Positions 1 to 11,242 of a stretch of DNA of 64,000 nucleotides are shown here, in pieces. Source of the stretch: Aristolochia californica (lineage: Eukaryota > Streptophyta > Magnoliopsida > Piperales > Aristolochiaceae); contig JARWKL010000008.1 of the NCBI GenBank assembly GCA_029961685.1, positions 7,442,501 through 7,506,500 of the forward strand, written 5' to 3'. Numbering within the stretch: position 1 is the first letter of the stretch; each line of letters begins with the position of its first letter. A model generated the notes under the pieces. That model worked only from the letters and a program-made list of their open reading frames with translations. It ran no database searches and had not been told where the DNA came from. The translations under genes were made by a program, and so were the position numbers.

Positions 1-427
1 TAGCCTCTAATCCAAGCCCAGCAGCAAGAGAGGATCTCTCTCTCTCTCTTTTTCGAGCAAAGATAGAGAATTTCCCTTCCCTATACCGAGAGCAGCAAAG
101 GCCTGAGGTTCTTCAACCTCTAAACCAGCGAGCAGCAAGGTTAGGGACTCCTAACTTCTAATATGTGGACTGCCCAAGTTAGAGGATTTTCTGCCCCTAA
201 CCTGGACAGCAGGTGGAAGGGTCCTAACCCTTCTCAGCCATGAGTAGCAAGGGGCCATCCTCCTTCTATCCGAGAGCTGCAAGGGCTTCTCAGCCTCTTA
301 TCGAGAGCAGCAGCATAGGCGCTAAAAGGAGACTCTTTCCTACTAACTGAGAGCAGCAGCTCTCTTACAATGTTGGATTCACCAATCCCACGCTGAGTTA
401 CTCGATCCATGACAAGGGACCATAAAA
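1..427 (+). mobile_element. Ty3/gypsy 5' LTR, partial (element B)
   Basis: This is the 3' part of an LTR whose start lies left of the window. It aligns along its whole length with the solo LTR at 3757-4570 and with the LTR of element M at 62128-62987; all share the GAGAGCAGCA-rich text and the ending near ACTCGATCCATGA...GGGACC. A primer-binding site follows directly at 431. The terminal CA is degraded here (the end reads ATAAAA). Confidence 0.85.
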
Positions 428-430
428 ATG

Positions 431-442
431 TGGTATCAGAGC
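431..442 (+). other. Primer-binding site, initiator tRNA-Met (element B)
   Basis: TGGTATCAGAGC is the exact complement of the 3' end of plant initiator tRNA-Met. It lies a few bases after the LTR end, as expected for the minus-strand primer site of an LTR retrotransposon. Confidence 0.9.
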
Positions 443-450
443 AGGGTAAC

Positions 451-1620
451 ATGGGGGATATATCCAACAATGAAGAACTGAGAAGCATAATCAGAGAGAT
501 GCAAGATGCACAGGCTGAACTATGGGAGAGACTGGACAGTTATGGGCCGCAACTAGAACAACTTCCTGGCATTAACTTGCAACTCCGGCGACTCTCTAGC
601 ACGATGTTTGATATCATGGCAGAAAGACACACTACCCTAGACCGAAGGGGGCAGAATAATTCGTACAGACGAAGGGAGGAGCAGTTTGCCAGGTGCACCA
701 CTGTTCATGAACCGCAAGGTGGAAGCACAATAACCATGTATACAAAATTGGATTTTTATACATTTACTAGGTCAGTCGACCCCTTAATTTGGTTGCATAG
801 ATGTGAGAAATTTTTTTCAAATCAAGGGACTGTTGGTTCCATCAAGTGGAACTAGAAAGATTAGTGCTGGATTGGGAGGAATTTAAAGAGTTATGCACAA
901 TTAGATTTGGCCCTCCCGCCCATAGCAACCCCTTGGGATATTTGGTGTTGTTGAGACAAACCATATCTGTTGAACTGTTTTAAAAACAACTCCAAGAAAA
1001 ATTGGCTCTCGCTGGCCGATTGATGCGAGTCGACCACCAGGTCAACTTATTTACAATAGGCCTCAATGAATCTTTGAAGTTAGATGTTCACCTTCATATT
1101 TGGCTCGGGTAATGAATTTAGCTCGAGCAATGGAACAAAGGTAAAAACTTCATCATCGAAGACCAGTTTGGCGAGGAGACCGGAACACTTCCACGCATTG
1201 GCAAGGGAGGCAAAATTCTTCCCATCAGGTGGCATATCCAACATTACCACCGCCTAGAAATAATCTGATCACTACTCTCACAACAGATACATGCCCTAGT
1301 AATCCACTAGCTAAGTATATAAAAAAATTAACAAGTTTGGAGATGGCAAAACGGAGGTCCAAGAATTTGTGCTACAACTGTGATGAACCATACAGGGCAG
1401 GCCACCAATGTAAACGACTGTTCTGGCTAGAAGTAGAGGAAGCTGAGGAAACAGACTATAGTGATGGTCTTATTGAGGACCGACCAGAAATCTCTCTGAA
1501 TGCCATTACTGGACAGAAATATGCCAAAACTATGCAAGTCAGAGCTCGAGTCATGGACCAGGAACTCGTGGGACTCGTGGATTTGGGAAGCAAGCACAAT
1601 TTTCTCAGCTTAACATCTGC
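451..1620 (+). pseudogene. Ty3/gypsy gag pseudogene (element B)
   Basis: The start at ATG 451 opens MGDISNNEEL, the same Gag start as in element A. A Retrotrans_gag core follows (YTKLDF...DPLIWLHRCEKFF), then a stop near 855, a frame-broken stretch, and a zinc knuckle CYNCDEPYRAGHQC near 1370-1410. The zinc knuckle is intact, but stops and frameshifts break the frame between the core and the knuckle, so no full Gag can be made. The knuckle frame runs on into the protease. Confidence 0.88.
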
Positions 1621-1950
1621 TCAGCATCTTTGATTGTAGATCCATCCACACCCAACACCACGGTTTCAGTGGCCAATGGGGAGAAAGTCCCTAGCTATGG
1701 GATCAGCAAAGCGGTAAAATTCTCAATTGGTACGACTTTATTTCATTCAGGATTTTTGGACATACCTTTGGCAGGATTTGATATGGTATTGGACATTAAA
1801 TGGTTACAAACATTGGGACCCATCTCGTGGGATTTCTCTGCTTTAACTATGAGCTGCAATGGGCGGACGTCAAGTGCTATTACAGGGCAGTCAAGTGGAC
1901 AAACCCCACCACCTTCATACCATCCACACATAGGACCAAATAGATAGCAC
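1540..1950 (+). pseudogene. Ty3/gypsy aspartic protease remnant (element B)
   Basis: The retropepsin-like segment reads GLVDLGSKHNFLS where family members such as element A have VDSGSTHNF. The catalytic Asp is kept but the D-S-G triad has become D-L-G. A stop follows HL near 1633, and the next frame continues with VANGEKVPSYGISKAV and FDMVLDIKWLQTLGPI. Two lesions make this inactive. Confidence 0.85.
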
Positions 1951-1954
1951 TATG

Positions 1955-3369
1955 GAAAAACTCCTTGATGAGTTCTTGGACTTCTTCCACGAGCCATTTG
2001 GATTGCCTCCCTTGAGGCACTGTGACTATAGGATTTGTTTAGCACCAGGTTCAGATGTGGTGGTGGTTAGGACATACTAGTATCCACACCTCCAGAAGGA
2101 TAAAAATAGAATGGCATTGCCATGCCATGCTGCAACAGGGCCTTATTCGTAGCAGCCGCTCCCCCTTCTCTTCACCAGTCTTGCCTATGAAGAAACATGA
2201 TGGCACATGGAGATTTTGTGTCGATTACAGGGAATTAAATGCCCAATCCTGAAGGATAAGTTCCCTATACCGGTCGTGGAGGAGCTCCTGGATGAATTAC
2301 ATGGTTCATGGGTCTTCACCAAATTGGACTAGCACTCAGGATATCATCAGCTTCGTATGCACTCATCTGATATCAAGAAGACGGCCTTCTGCACACATCA
2401 CGACCATTTTGATTTTGTGGTGATGCCATTTGGGTTATCAAACGCCTCATTCACTTTTCAGTCGTTGATGAATGAGGTATTCCGCAACTATCTACGATAA
2501 TTTGTGCATGTTTTTTTTATGATATACTCATATACAGCAAGTCCGGGAAACAACATTTAGCGGATTTATGGGTTGTATTTGAATTATTATGAACCCACCA
2601 GCTCCATTTGAAGAAATCTAAATGCTCTTTTGCGAAGTCATATGTCGCATATCTCGGCAATATTATATCCCATGCAGGGGTCACTTTTGATCCCGAGAAG
2701 ATTCAAGCAGTTAACGATTGGCCACAACCTCAGAATAGCTCTGCTTTGAGAGGATTTTTGGGCCTAGCAGGATACTACCGCAAATTCATCCAAAATTATG
2801 GGGCCCTTGGCAGCACCATTGACTAGTCTCCTCAAGAAAAATTCTTCTATTTGGAATGATGAAGCCACACAGTCCTTGTAGGCTCTCAAACTAGCTCTCG
2901 CTTCCACACCCATACTACAACTTCCCAATTTTGAGGACTTATTTCTGGTCTAGCGCGACACATCCGGTGGGGGCATTGGGGCCATCTTACAGCAGCACTC
3001 CCACCCCATTGCATATTTCAGCAGGCAGTTGGCAGAATGGCATCACAAATTGGCCGCGTATGAACGGGAATTAATCGGGTTGGCCAAGGTTGTCCAACAC
3101 AGGTGACCTTACTTATGGGGCCATGCAATTCTCATCTGCACTGATCATTACAACCTTAAATTCTTACTTGAATAGTGACTCTCTACTTCTCCACAGCAGC
3201 ATTGGATCAATCAGTTGATGGGATTTGCTTTTTCTGTAGAGTACCGCTCTGGGAGATTAAACAAAGTAGCGGATGCCTTGTAACTACGTTTGGAGAACCA
3301 ATAGCTCATTTATGCTATCAGCCAGCCTCGTTTCCTCATATTAGACTTGGTTAGGGAGGCACATGCCAT
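1955..3369 (+). pseudogene. Ty3/gypsy reverse transcriptase-RNase H remnant (element B)
   Basis: RT motifs appear in order: [13 protein letters not shown] and [13 protein letters not shown] (2140-2250), [15 protein letters not shown] (about 2290-2330), the catalytic box FFYDILIYS (about 2515-2540), and the thumb SKCSFAKSYVAYLGNIISHAGV to AGYYRKFIQNYG (2610-2810). RNase H follows with GGGIGAILQQHSHPIAYFSRQLAEWHHKLAAYEREL (about 2965-3075) and VADAL near 3270. Many stops interrupt it. The catalytic F-x-D-D box is F-Y-D, losing the first Asp. It ends abruptly at 3369 against the copia element N; integrase and the 3' LTR are not seen in the window. Confidence 0.88.
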
Positions 3370-3756
3370 TGACAGATCATGAACCGTCTTAGATTCTCCC
3401 ACTTGACCTATGTGCCTACTTAATATGTATCATTGACTATTGATACATCTTCAAGAATATTTTTCATAGATATTATATCCTTATACTCAAACAAAGATGA
3501 TTAAATTACATGAATCATAGCGGTAAGTCCTTTAGAGCAAGTATTACCTTCCATGTATTACAATGCAACTGTCTCCTTTGAATGAGAACCTTATGTGACA
3601 CATTTTTTTATGAATGAACTTTCATAATGCTCATTCGGGATCATCTTATATTGTCATTCTCTAAACTTTATGTATAAAAACAAATACGAGAAGACACAAA
3701 TGAACTTAATGGAGTTTTTCAATTAACAAATTGCGATACAAACATAAAGGGAATCT

Positions 3757-4570
3757 TGTTGAATCGAGTCATCCAAAGGAGGCGCACTGAGTCACTGAGT
3801 TAATTACTTTATTTCCATATTTTTTTAAATTTATTTTATGCATTATTCAAGTTAAATTGCCGCAAGGGCAGAATTGTAGAATTAAACCCTAAAACTATGT
3901 TGGTGTCAACCCTACTTAGAGGGGAAGGAGAATGAGAAAAGGCAAGTCTTGAATTAGGTTAAACAGGGTTCAGAGTTCTCCTTGACGAGCTCTAGGGTTT
4001 GGAGGTCTCCTTGAGGAGCTCTAGGTCTAGGTTCCCTCTTGAATCTGAATTTCTTTCTTCTCTCTTTGATTTTTTTTTACCTTGCTCTTCACCGAAAACA
4101 AGGAGGGATTTCTTCCTCTTTTCTTAGCTGAACAAAAGGCCTTTAGCTTCTAATCCGTACACAGCAGCAAGAGAGGATCTCTCTCTCTCTTTTCCGAGCA
4201 AAGATAGAGGCTTTCCAGCCCCTACACCGAGAGCAGCAAAGGCAAGAGGTTCTTCAGCCTCTAAACCAGCTATCAGCAAGGTTAAGGGACTCCTAACCTC
4301 TAATCCGTGGACTGCCAAAGTTAGTGGCTTTTCAGACCCTAACCCGGACAGCAGGTGGAAGGGTCCTAACCCCTCTCAGCCGTGAGCAACAAGGGGGCAT
4401 CCCCCTCCTGTCCGAGAGCATCAAGGGCTTCCTAGTCCCTTACAGAGAACAACAACATAGCTGCAAAAAGGAGGCTCTTTTTCTCGTAACCGAGAGCAGC
4501 AACTCTCTTACAATGCTGGATTCACCAATTCCATGCCGAGTTACTCGATCCATGATAAGGGACCATAACA
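3757..4570 (+). mobile_element. Gypsy solo LTR with perfect TSD (inside copia N)
   Basis: The segment is 814 bp, starts TGTTGAATCG and ends GACCATAACA, and is homologous to the LTRs of elements B and M. It is flanked by the direct repeat AATCT (3752-3756 and 4571-4575). No internal gypsy sequence is present and the copia sequence resumes exactly after the repeat, so this is a solo LTR left by LTR-LTR recombination. The short open frames inside it have no coding support. Confidence 0.93.
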
Positions 4571-4587
4571 AATCTCAATTACAGAAA

Positions 4588-5060
4588 TTACATAATAGAA
4601 CTGAGTCCCATATGTTCAACATGTCCCTTATAAACAATGGGTTGTAGACCTTTTGTGAACGGATCAGCGATCATTAATCTTGTGTTGATGTGTTCCACAA
4701 CCACCTTATTTACTTTGACGTGTTCTCGAATAGCTAAATATTTTATGTCAATATGCTTACTACAACTTCCGCTCTTATTTTTCTTGGCCAAAAACACTCT
4801 TGCAGAATTGTCGCAATAAGTCCTTAATGGCTTAGAAATTGTGTCAATAATTTCAAACCCTGAAATTAAACTCCTCAACCTTATAATCTATGATGACGCT
4901 TCAAAACATGCTACAGACTCTGCTTCTGTAGTAGAACTAGCAATCAAAGATTGTTTTGCACTTCTCCAAGAAATGGCCCCTCCATCTAATAAGAAGACGT
5001 ATCCCAATGTCCACTTTCTCGAATCAAGGCAGCCACAAAATCAGAGTCTGAATATCTAAT
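4588..5060 (-). pseudogene. Ty1/copia RNase H, C-terminal part (element N)
   Basis: The minus-strand translation gives SDSDFAACLDSRKWTLGYVF-like text, then SLIASSTTEAE near 4930, then a 96-codon open stretch with PLRTYCDNSARVFLAKKN, SKHIDIKYLAIREHV and LMIADPFTKGLQP. This is the usual copia RNase H tail with the DNxxA and ADxxTK motifs. A stop and frame change separate the two halves. Confidence 0.85.
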
Positions 5061-5429
5061 CACTTCCAGATGATCAGATCGTCTGTACATAAGCTTGTAG
5101 TTTTTAGTCCCCTAAAGGTATTACATGACTTTCTTTGCAACTTTCTAATGGTCCAAACTGGGATTAATTTGATATTTGTCCAACATTCCCACTGCATATG
5201 CTATGTCAGATCTTGTGCAAACCTGAGCATACATTAAACTCCCAACTACGGAAGCATATGGAATATTTTTCATTTGTTCCCTCTCTAAGTTATTTCATAG
5301 ACCTTGTTCCAAACTTAATTTGTCACCTTTGACGATAGTTGCAATGTCAGATGAGAAATTATTCATATGATATCTCTCTAGAATTTTGTTGATATAGGCT
5401 TCTTGAAACAATCCTAATGTCCCTTGGGA

Positions 5430-6185
5430 TCTGTCTCTATCAATCTTTTACGCCTACGACATAAGTAGCTTCACCCATATCCTTCATATCAAATTTCATC
5501 GAGAGAAATTGTTTGACCTCATGTAGTAATCCTAAAACACTTGAAGCAAGTAGAATATCATCTACATATAGGACTAAGAAAATTATTTTGCTCCCACTGA
5601 CCTTGTGGTATATACATTGATCCATGATATTCTCCGTAAAACCAAATGAAGAAATAACATCATGAAATTTTAAATACCACTGACGGGAGGCTTGTTTTAG
5701 TCCATATATAGATTTCTTAAGTCTACAAACCAAGAGATCATTCCCCTCTGAAATGAAACCGTTAGGTTATTTCATGTAAACCTCTTCTTCTAGGTCTCCA
5801 TTGAGGAAAGCCATTTTCACGTCCATTTGATGTAACTCCATATCAAAATGAGCTATTAATGCCATGATTATCTGAAATCAATCCTTCTTTGAAATAGGAG
5901 AGAATGTTTCGTGATAATCAATTCCTTCTTGTTGAGTAAATCCTTTGGCTACAAGTCTTGCCTTATATCTTTCAATATTGCATAAAGAGTTTTTTGGTTT
6001 TAAAAACCCATTTACAACCAAAGGCCTTCCCCCCTTTAGGCAATTTAACAAGATCCGAGACTTGGTTTTTAGACATTGAATCCAACTCTTCCTTCATGGA
6101 ATCGTGGATTTTTGTCCACTCATGGCCCTGTGAAAATGTAATAGGATCATCTTCAGCACAAATGTCCATGTCAGACTCTTGAATG
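5430..6185 (-). pseudogene. Ty1/copia reverse transcriptase (element N)
   Basis: The minus strand encodes CKWVFKTKK near 6000, KKSIYGLKQASRQWYLKF (about 5665-5720) and the catalytic box LYVDDILLAS (about 5545-5575), then KFDMKDMGEA. The YVDD box is intact, unlike the gypsy elements here. Breaks lie between about 5735 and 5970 and downstream of 5440. Confidence 0.87.
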
Positions 6186-6199
6186 TACGGTTCATATTC

Positions 6200-7280
6200 T
6201 TAAAAGATTGCAGGTTTCCTAACTCTTGAAGATCTTCTTAATGGTACTTCAACATTTTCAGGTTGAGAATGTTGAGTAACCTGATCTATAGGAGTATACT
6301 CATGATGAGATGGTTCTTCAACTATTGGTTGTACTGGAATAATCGAATCCCGATGATTATCATGAACAACAACCAATCTATGTGAAGTTATAGAAGTAGG
6401 TGGAGTACTTGTATGCTCCTCAAAAACTAAGTTTCGAGGATGGCTACTCCCACTAATCTCATCATTCTCAAGGAACCTTGCATTCTTTGATTTGACAATT
6501 CTTGTCAAACGAGATGGACAATAAAATCTATATCCCATAGACTTTTCTGCATAGCCAATAAAATGTCCACTGACTGTTCTAGAGTCTAACTTTGTCTCAT
6601 GTGGATTGTAGATCCAAACTTCAGTTGGACAGCCCTAAAAATGTACATGCCTTAAACTAGGTTTCCACCCTTTCCATAACTTGAATGGCATTTTATGAAT
6701 TGCCTTCGTTGGAACCCTATTGACTACATAGACTGCAGTTTTGAGAGCTTCACTCCACATAGACAATGGGAGATTGGAGTTACTAATCATACTCGTCACC
6801 ATGTCCATTAATGTTCGATTTCTTCTTTGAGCCGCACTATTTTGAGACGGTGAGCCAGGCATTGTGTATTATGGCATAATACCTTGTTCATCAAGAAACC
6901 TTGCAAAATGACTAGGCAATCGTCCTCTTTTAGTATGTCTTCCATAATATTCACCACCTCAATCTGACCTCACGATTTTGATTTGTTTGCTTAATTGTTT
7001 CTCTACTTATGCTTTATAGACCTTAAAAGAATCTAGTGCTTCACTTCTATCATAAAGCAAATAGAGATAGATATATTGTGTATGGTCATCAATAAAGGTA
7101 ATGAAATACTTATGAAAATTAAAACATGCATCATAAGGACCTAAAATATCAGTGTGTATGATTTCTAAGACATCAGAAGTCCTCCTGGCACCTTTCTTGT
7201 ACTTGTTGGTTTGGTTTCCTTTAATACAATCCACACGTACTAAAATCAGTAAAATCAAGAGCCTCAAGGACTCCATCATT
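6200..7280 (-). pseudogene. Ty1/copia integrase and linker (element N)
   Basis: Minus-strand frames give IIHTDILGPYD and FITFIDDHTQY (about 7050-7170, first and second Asp region), then GSPSQNSAAQRRNRTLMDM (about 6790-6850), LSMWSEALKTAVYVVNRVP (about 6715-6770) and a Ser/Pro-rich linker ending RRSSRVRKPAIF (about 6200). The family usually has NGVAERRNRTL, so the catalytic Glu appears to be Gln here. Several frame breaks separate the blocks. Confidence 0.85.
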
Positions 7281-7600
7281 AACTAATCTTTTAATTCTAT
7301 CAATGGAAATATGACTTAATCTCTTATGCCACAACATGGAGGATTTCACATTTATAACACTTCTCTTAATGCCAACATTAATACCATGCACAGTAGTAAG
7401 ACTACAATTAAATGTAAGGTTTAAAAGAAGTTTGAACAATCCTTCTTCCAAAATGTCATTTCCAACAAGAACATGGTCTTTATACAATTGAAGAAAATTT
7501 CCAAGGAAATTAAAACTGAATCCAAAGGGTGAAAGTCTGGAAACTGAGATTAAGGTTTCTAGAAAAAGATTGAACATAGAATGTCCTTTCAAGGTCTAAG
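7221..7600 (-). pseudogene. GAG-pre-integrase domain (element N)
   Basis: The minus strand encodes SSMLWHKRLSHISIDRIKRL and FSTC, the copia GAG-pre-integrase signature with the H-H-C zinc-binding pattern (LWHKRLSH...C). It lies between the protease remnant and the integrase core, as expected. Confidence 0.83.
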
Positions 7601-7689
7601 ACAAAGCCAGTATTTAGGACATGTCTAAAAGTTCCAACCGCCTCCACATGTGAACCCATCCTGTTTCCTGAATAGATGGAGCATTCACT

Positions 7690-7800
7690 TGGCGTCAGTT
7701 TTCATTGGTTCAAGAAATCCTGCATGGTGTTGGCAACATGGATTGTAGTACCAGAATCAATCCACCAAGTGTTATAAGAAGCATGAGTCATATTAGATTC
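7690..7800 (-). pseudogene. Ty1/copia protease remnant (element N)
   Basis: The minus strand reads NTWWIDSGTTIHVANTMQDF, the copia protease with the catalytic D-S-G intact. A stop follows within about ten codons. The zinc knuckle normally found between gag and protease is not seen, suggesting an internal deletion near 7830. Confidence 0.82.
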
Positions 7801-7829
7801 AAAACACACTAAGGAACCCATTTGGGTTA

Positions 7830-8180
7830 TTAGGGTGCCTTGTTGGAAGTCTCAAACTTTTTCTGAATAGCTTGAAGATATTCCTTGGCTTTTGCACATT
7901 CAGGAATGGATCCACAAATACTCTTCCTAATATGTGACTTAATAAACATCAAAATTTATCGATTGGATCTCCCCCAAAGTTCAAATGATGTTTTCTCAAT
8001 TTGGATACTGGATTCCTTGGGTTTCAGAGGTTCATCCACTCTAACTGCCAAGTCAAGATCCATGCACCTTAATAACAGGAGAAGTTACTCATTCCACTTA
8101 ATATAATTTTCTCCATTTAGGGGAACAATAGAGGAATCAAAGGTTGGGATAGATAAAGTTTGAAGAGCTGCAAAAAGTAG
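7830..8180 (-). pseudogene. Ty1/copia gag (UBN2-type) remnant (element N)
   Basis: Minus-strand frames contain PLNGENYIKWNE (start of the copia Gag domain), MDLDLAVRVDEPLKPKESS, ELWGRSNR, ILMFIKSHIRKSICGSIPE and AKAKEYLQAIQKKFETSNKA. These match the UBN2/Retrotran_gag_2 family in order. It is broken by at least two stops. Confidence 0.82.
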
Positions 8181-8780
8181 ACAACAATCTTACTAAATAT
8201 GTAATGAACCTAAAGTTTTTGAATATTTACCCATGTAAATAATCCAAACAAATAAATTAGCGTGTCATTATAATCTTTCCTATCAGCTTAGATTATAGCA
8301 CATATGCAATTTATGTCTCTTTATGATGGGACCCAAAAATTTGTTTGTAAAGGAATATTCTAGGCATGTAGGTAATCTAGAATTTTTTTTAAAAAAAATT
8401 ATTTCTCATCCTAATTAATCACTTAAATAGAACATTTACCCTGTAGGGTTAAATAATTATATCTCCATGATTAATCACAATTTTTTTATGTCATTAACTT
8501 TATGTGACTAAACTTAATGTAATTAGACATTTGCATAATTAAGAATATTGTAGCAATTACTTAAATATTCAAATGTATACAAACAAATATGATATAAAAA
8601 TAATTGACTAAAATGAATGTCAATTAATAATCCTTATATTTAGGTCAACATAAAATATGCATAAAAAATTGAAATATGTATAAAAACTAAATAAATTTTG
8701 CACAATTATTAAAATTGCATAAAAATAGATTACTACAATTTTAATGTATATTTTATGTGTATCCAATGATAACACATGAA

Positions 8781-8860
8781 AGCATATGGCCAAATGGTCA
8801 CTGCGCCAAAACTGCATATCTTGCACCAAGGTTCGAATCCCCCCGTTGGCGCAAAGAAAT
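8781..8860 (+). repeat. tRNA-like sequence, possible SINE head
   Basis: It contains a pol III A-box-like TGGCCAAATGG (8787-8797) and a perfect B-box GGTTCGAATCC (8830-8840), at a spacing typical of tRNA genes and SINEs. GCGCCAA (8803-8809) can pair with TTGGCGC (8846-8852). No normal cloverleaf fits, because the anticodon arm is missing. It lies in the leader region of copia N and may be a SINE insertion; I see no clear tail or TSD. Confidence 0.4.
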
Positions 8861-9247
8861 GAATTTTGAGAACCTACCCAATTCCGTCTTCACTCAGGCG
8901 ACTCGTTTCAGTGAATTGGAATAGGCAAGCCTGTCCGAGTCGACCAAACCCGCCCGATTTGTCTCAACCCTCTCAAACTAGTCTGATCCTGTTTAAATGG
9001 AACGAGTCGACTCGTTATTTAAATGAAACTTAACAACCTAAGTTTAAAAAAAATTATTTACGCACGCTAGAAGTCTTCTTCAACCTCCAGCCATGCTCAG
9101 AGAGGATGCTTAGCTTCCATAGGACTTTGCCGGACGTCGGCCGATGCACAGTGCCAAGCGAGAAGCCGGTTGGCTCCACAACGTCAGCGCTTGCGGCATA
9201 CGCAGAGAGCTCCTCTCCACGAAAATGACTCCATATCAGAGAGGGGA
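8861..9247. other. Leader region of copia N, no gene recognised
   Basis: No protein domain is recognised between the tRNA-like sequence and the primer site. The stretch is moderately GC-rich near 8870-8990 and holds several GAGTC-containing words that also occur near 10070-10200. Confidence 0.4.
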
Positions 9248-9259
9248 GCTCTGATACCA
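9248..9259 (-). other. Primer-binding site, initiator tRNA-Met (element N)
   Basis: The plus strand reads GCTCTGATACCA, so the minus strand carries TGGTATCAGAGC, the exact initiator tRNA-Met primer site, next to the 5' LTR of copia N. Confidence 0.9.
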
Positions 9260-9261
9260 CA

Positions 9262-9581
9262 TGAAGGATCTTTATATCATAAATTTTTCAATAAAAACAT
9301 AAATGAAACTCATGAACAGAAATCGTACCTCCTGACATGGCGTCAACTTCCAGCGAACAGAGCATCTCGGCTATCATCTCTGGCGAACAGAATGTCTCGT
9401 CTATCGCAGAGGCTCGTCGATGGCAATGTTCAGGCATACCTCTGCTAGACCAGACCCCCTCTTATAGCCTCCTCTCCATAAAAGGAGACCCCCAAACCAA
9501 CGGTAAATGGTAAGGTTGTAACCGGTCACTTAAATGACGGTTCATGAACCGTCTAGGTGACAATTCGTGAACCGTATTACA
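9262..9581 (-). mobile_element. Copia N 5' LTR
   Basis: The LTR is about 320 bp. On the minus strand it starts TGTAATACGG and ends CCTTCA next to the primer site. Its first 24 bases match the 24-base 3' LTR remnant at 3370-3393. It carries the imperfect palindrome GGTTCATGAACCG near 9540. Confidence 0.78.
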
Positions 9582-10180
9582 AGAATAGCATCTTCCTGGT
9601 AGTCAAAATCTTCCGAGTTCATCGGTTATTGCCGTTGAAACAGTTTTTTTTGGAAGTTGTTGGTTGATCACTGACGAAAGTTGTTGTTTTCCTAGTTATC
9701 TTTGTTGTTGTTCCCGTAATCTGCCATCAATTCGGAAATATGATCTTTGTTTGATTTTGCTGCTGGTTTTTTGGAAACTCCCGTAATCTTGCCATAATCT
9801 CTTGTTGTCTGATTTCCATCAGAAGACGTTGTCTCTTTGTTGGGCATGTTGTCCCACACTTTTCAGAAGCGATCATTGCGAGGAAGATGAAGACACTATT
9901 CAACTCATTTAATCTGCTAAGCGACCATACTGGTGAATATCTATTTAATTTATCAAGTCAGCCCAACGAACCAGGATGGCCCATCTCGCTACTGTCAAGT
10001 CACACTAGACTTAGCTCGATTTTTTACTCATCTCGCTACTGTCGAGCCGCACCAGACTCTGCCGAGTCAACTCAGACTGAGTCAACCACAATTCTGGTTG
10101 TTGTTCTACCAAGTTTAACAGAGTCAACTCGGTCCAGGTCAGGCTGACTCTGCCATCTCAACCTGATCTCCTGACTCGGT
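9582..10180. other. Unclassified sequence
   Basis: No domain is recognised. Short open frames occur near 9887-10147, but their Ser/Thr-rich translations have no family resemblance and the stretch is full of GACTC/GAGTC words. Confidence 0.4.
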
Positions 10181-10646
10181 GTGACTCATTTATTGACTCG
10201 GATTATTATCTTGGATAATTGATTTCTTATTATTTGGTCAGCATATTGTTTAGTGCACAACTTTCAGATGGACTCGCAATGAATGATTTCATGAGTCCTT
10301 ATTAAGGATTTTTCATTATTTGGGCCCATGTCCATTTCTGCTACTGCTATTGTGTCTCTCTGACTGAGACATTATTATTGAAGGACTCCTCGGTTGTTAA
10401 TTGTTGTCATCATTGGTTATTTTGATAAATAAAATAAAGCACATGGTGGCCCCAACATATTATCTTCCGGTGATTCCCCATTACCCTCTTATTATTTGTT
10501 AAAATCACTTCTGAGTAATGCCTATAAACCCACTACCTGCAGAGGATAGAAGTGTGCCCAATATCCAGTGTGAGTCAAGTCTATTATTCACCCAAGAGGT
10601 ATTCTTTTAGCTACCCTTAGAAAGTGAGTAGACATTGTGCCCCACA
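10180..10646 (+). repeat. Copia 3' tail repeat, copy 1
   Basis: This noncoding segment is similar to 50840-51640 and, inverted, to 56225-56800; part also resembles 59840-60240. Shared blocks include CATTTCTGCTACTGCTATTG and GACTGAGACATTATT-like text. In other copies it leads into a CAGCTTGAGGGGGAG polypurine tract, so it is the 3' untranslated tail of a copia family. Element F interrupts it here; it appears to resume at 15235. Confidence 0.65.
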
Positions 10647-11131
10647 TGTTGAATTTATGGAAAATAAAAATATTTCATTGACTTATCATAATCAGAGTAC
10701 ATGAACCTCTATTTATAATAGAGGAAGATAGTAGAGTCCAATTACAATAAAACTACCTTTGTTCCAGTTACACCCAAACTCTAACACTTAAAGATAAGCC
10801 TTAGCATAATTGAATAACCCAATATAAATAAAAGAAAAACATAACTCAAACTAGAACTCTTCTAGGACGTGACCATAAGATAAATATGTCTTTGTGAGTC
10901 CTTCTTGATCTTCCGACCAGCTTGTGGTTATCTTTGTGTGTCCTTCTTGATCTTCCAACCAGTTTGTGGTTATCTTTGTGAGTCCTTCTTGATATTCCAA
11001 CTTATGTGATAAGGATACCAGCTCATGGTAATCATGGCGGGTCCTACTTCTTATGGACTTGGACCCATCTTCCAACACTCTTAGATATGTGGGCCTTCCT
11101 TGATCGTGTGGGCTGGACCCATATTCCAACA
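10647..11131 (-). mobile_element. Copia F LTR (3' LTR, minus strand)
   Basis: The LTR starts TGTTGAATTTATGG and ends CATATTCCAACA. It pairs with the LTR at 14792-15234. Within it the unit carrying GTGAGTCCTTCTTGATCTTCC repeats about three times, against two in the partner, which explains most of the length difference (485 versus 443 bp). On the plus strand the reversed polypurine tract CTCCTCCTCAAGCTGGG follows directly. Confidence 0.88.
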
Positions 11132-11242
11132 CTCCTCCTCAAGCTGGGAGTGCAAGAATATCATGAACTCCCAGCTTGCTGCAAATGGTGTGTAAATTTT
11201 TTGTTTAAAATATGGTCATCCTCCACATCTTCCAACACTCCC
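11132..11242 (-). pseudogene. Copia F 3' end: polypurine tract and Pol tail remnant
   Basis: The minus strand shows a degraded ICSKLGVHDIL-like Pol C-terminus followed by the tract CCCAGCTTGAGGAGGAG next to the LTR. The rest of the coding region is absent; the capture element G begins at 11243. Confidence 0.65.

Larger units (their letters stand above)
3370..9581 (-). mobile_element. Ty1/copia retrotransposon N, decayed, minus strand
   Basis: Copia modules run on the minus strand in the normal order: LTR (9262-9581), primer site, gag, protease, integrase, RT, RNase H, then a polypurine tract (about 3394-3405). Only 24 bases of the 3' LTR remain (3370-3393), recognised because they match the first 24 bases of the 5' LTR at about 19 positions. 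The element sits directly against gypsy B, and the junction has lost the rest of the LTR, so no TSD can be read. A gypsy solo LTR interrupts its 3' UTR. Confidence 0.82.

Noticed and set aside
4124..4647. ORFs within and next to the solo LTR
   Set aside because: The same frames recur in homologous LTRs without conservation of the protein; LTR sequence is noncoding here.
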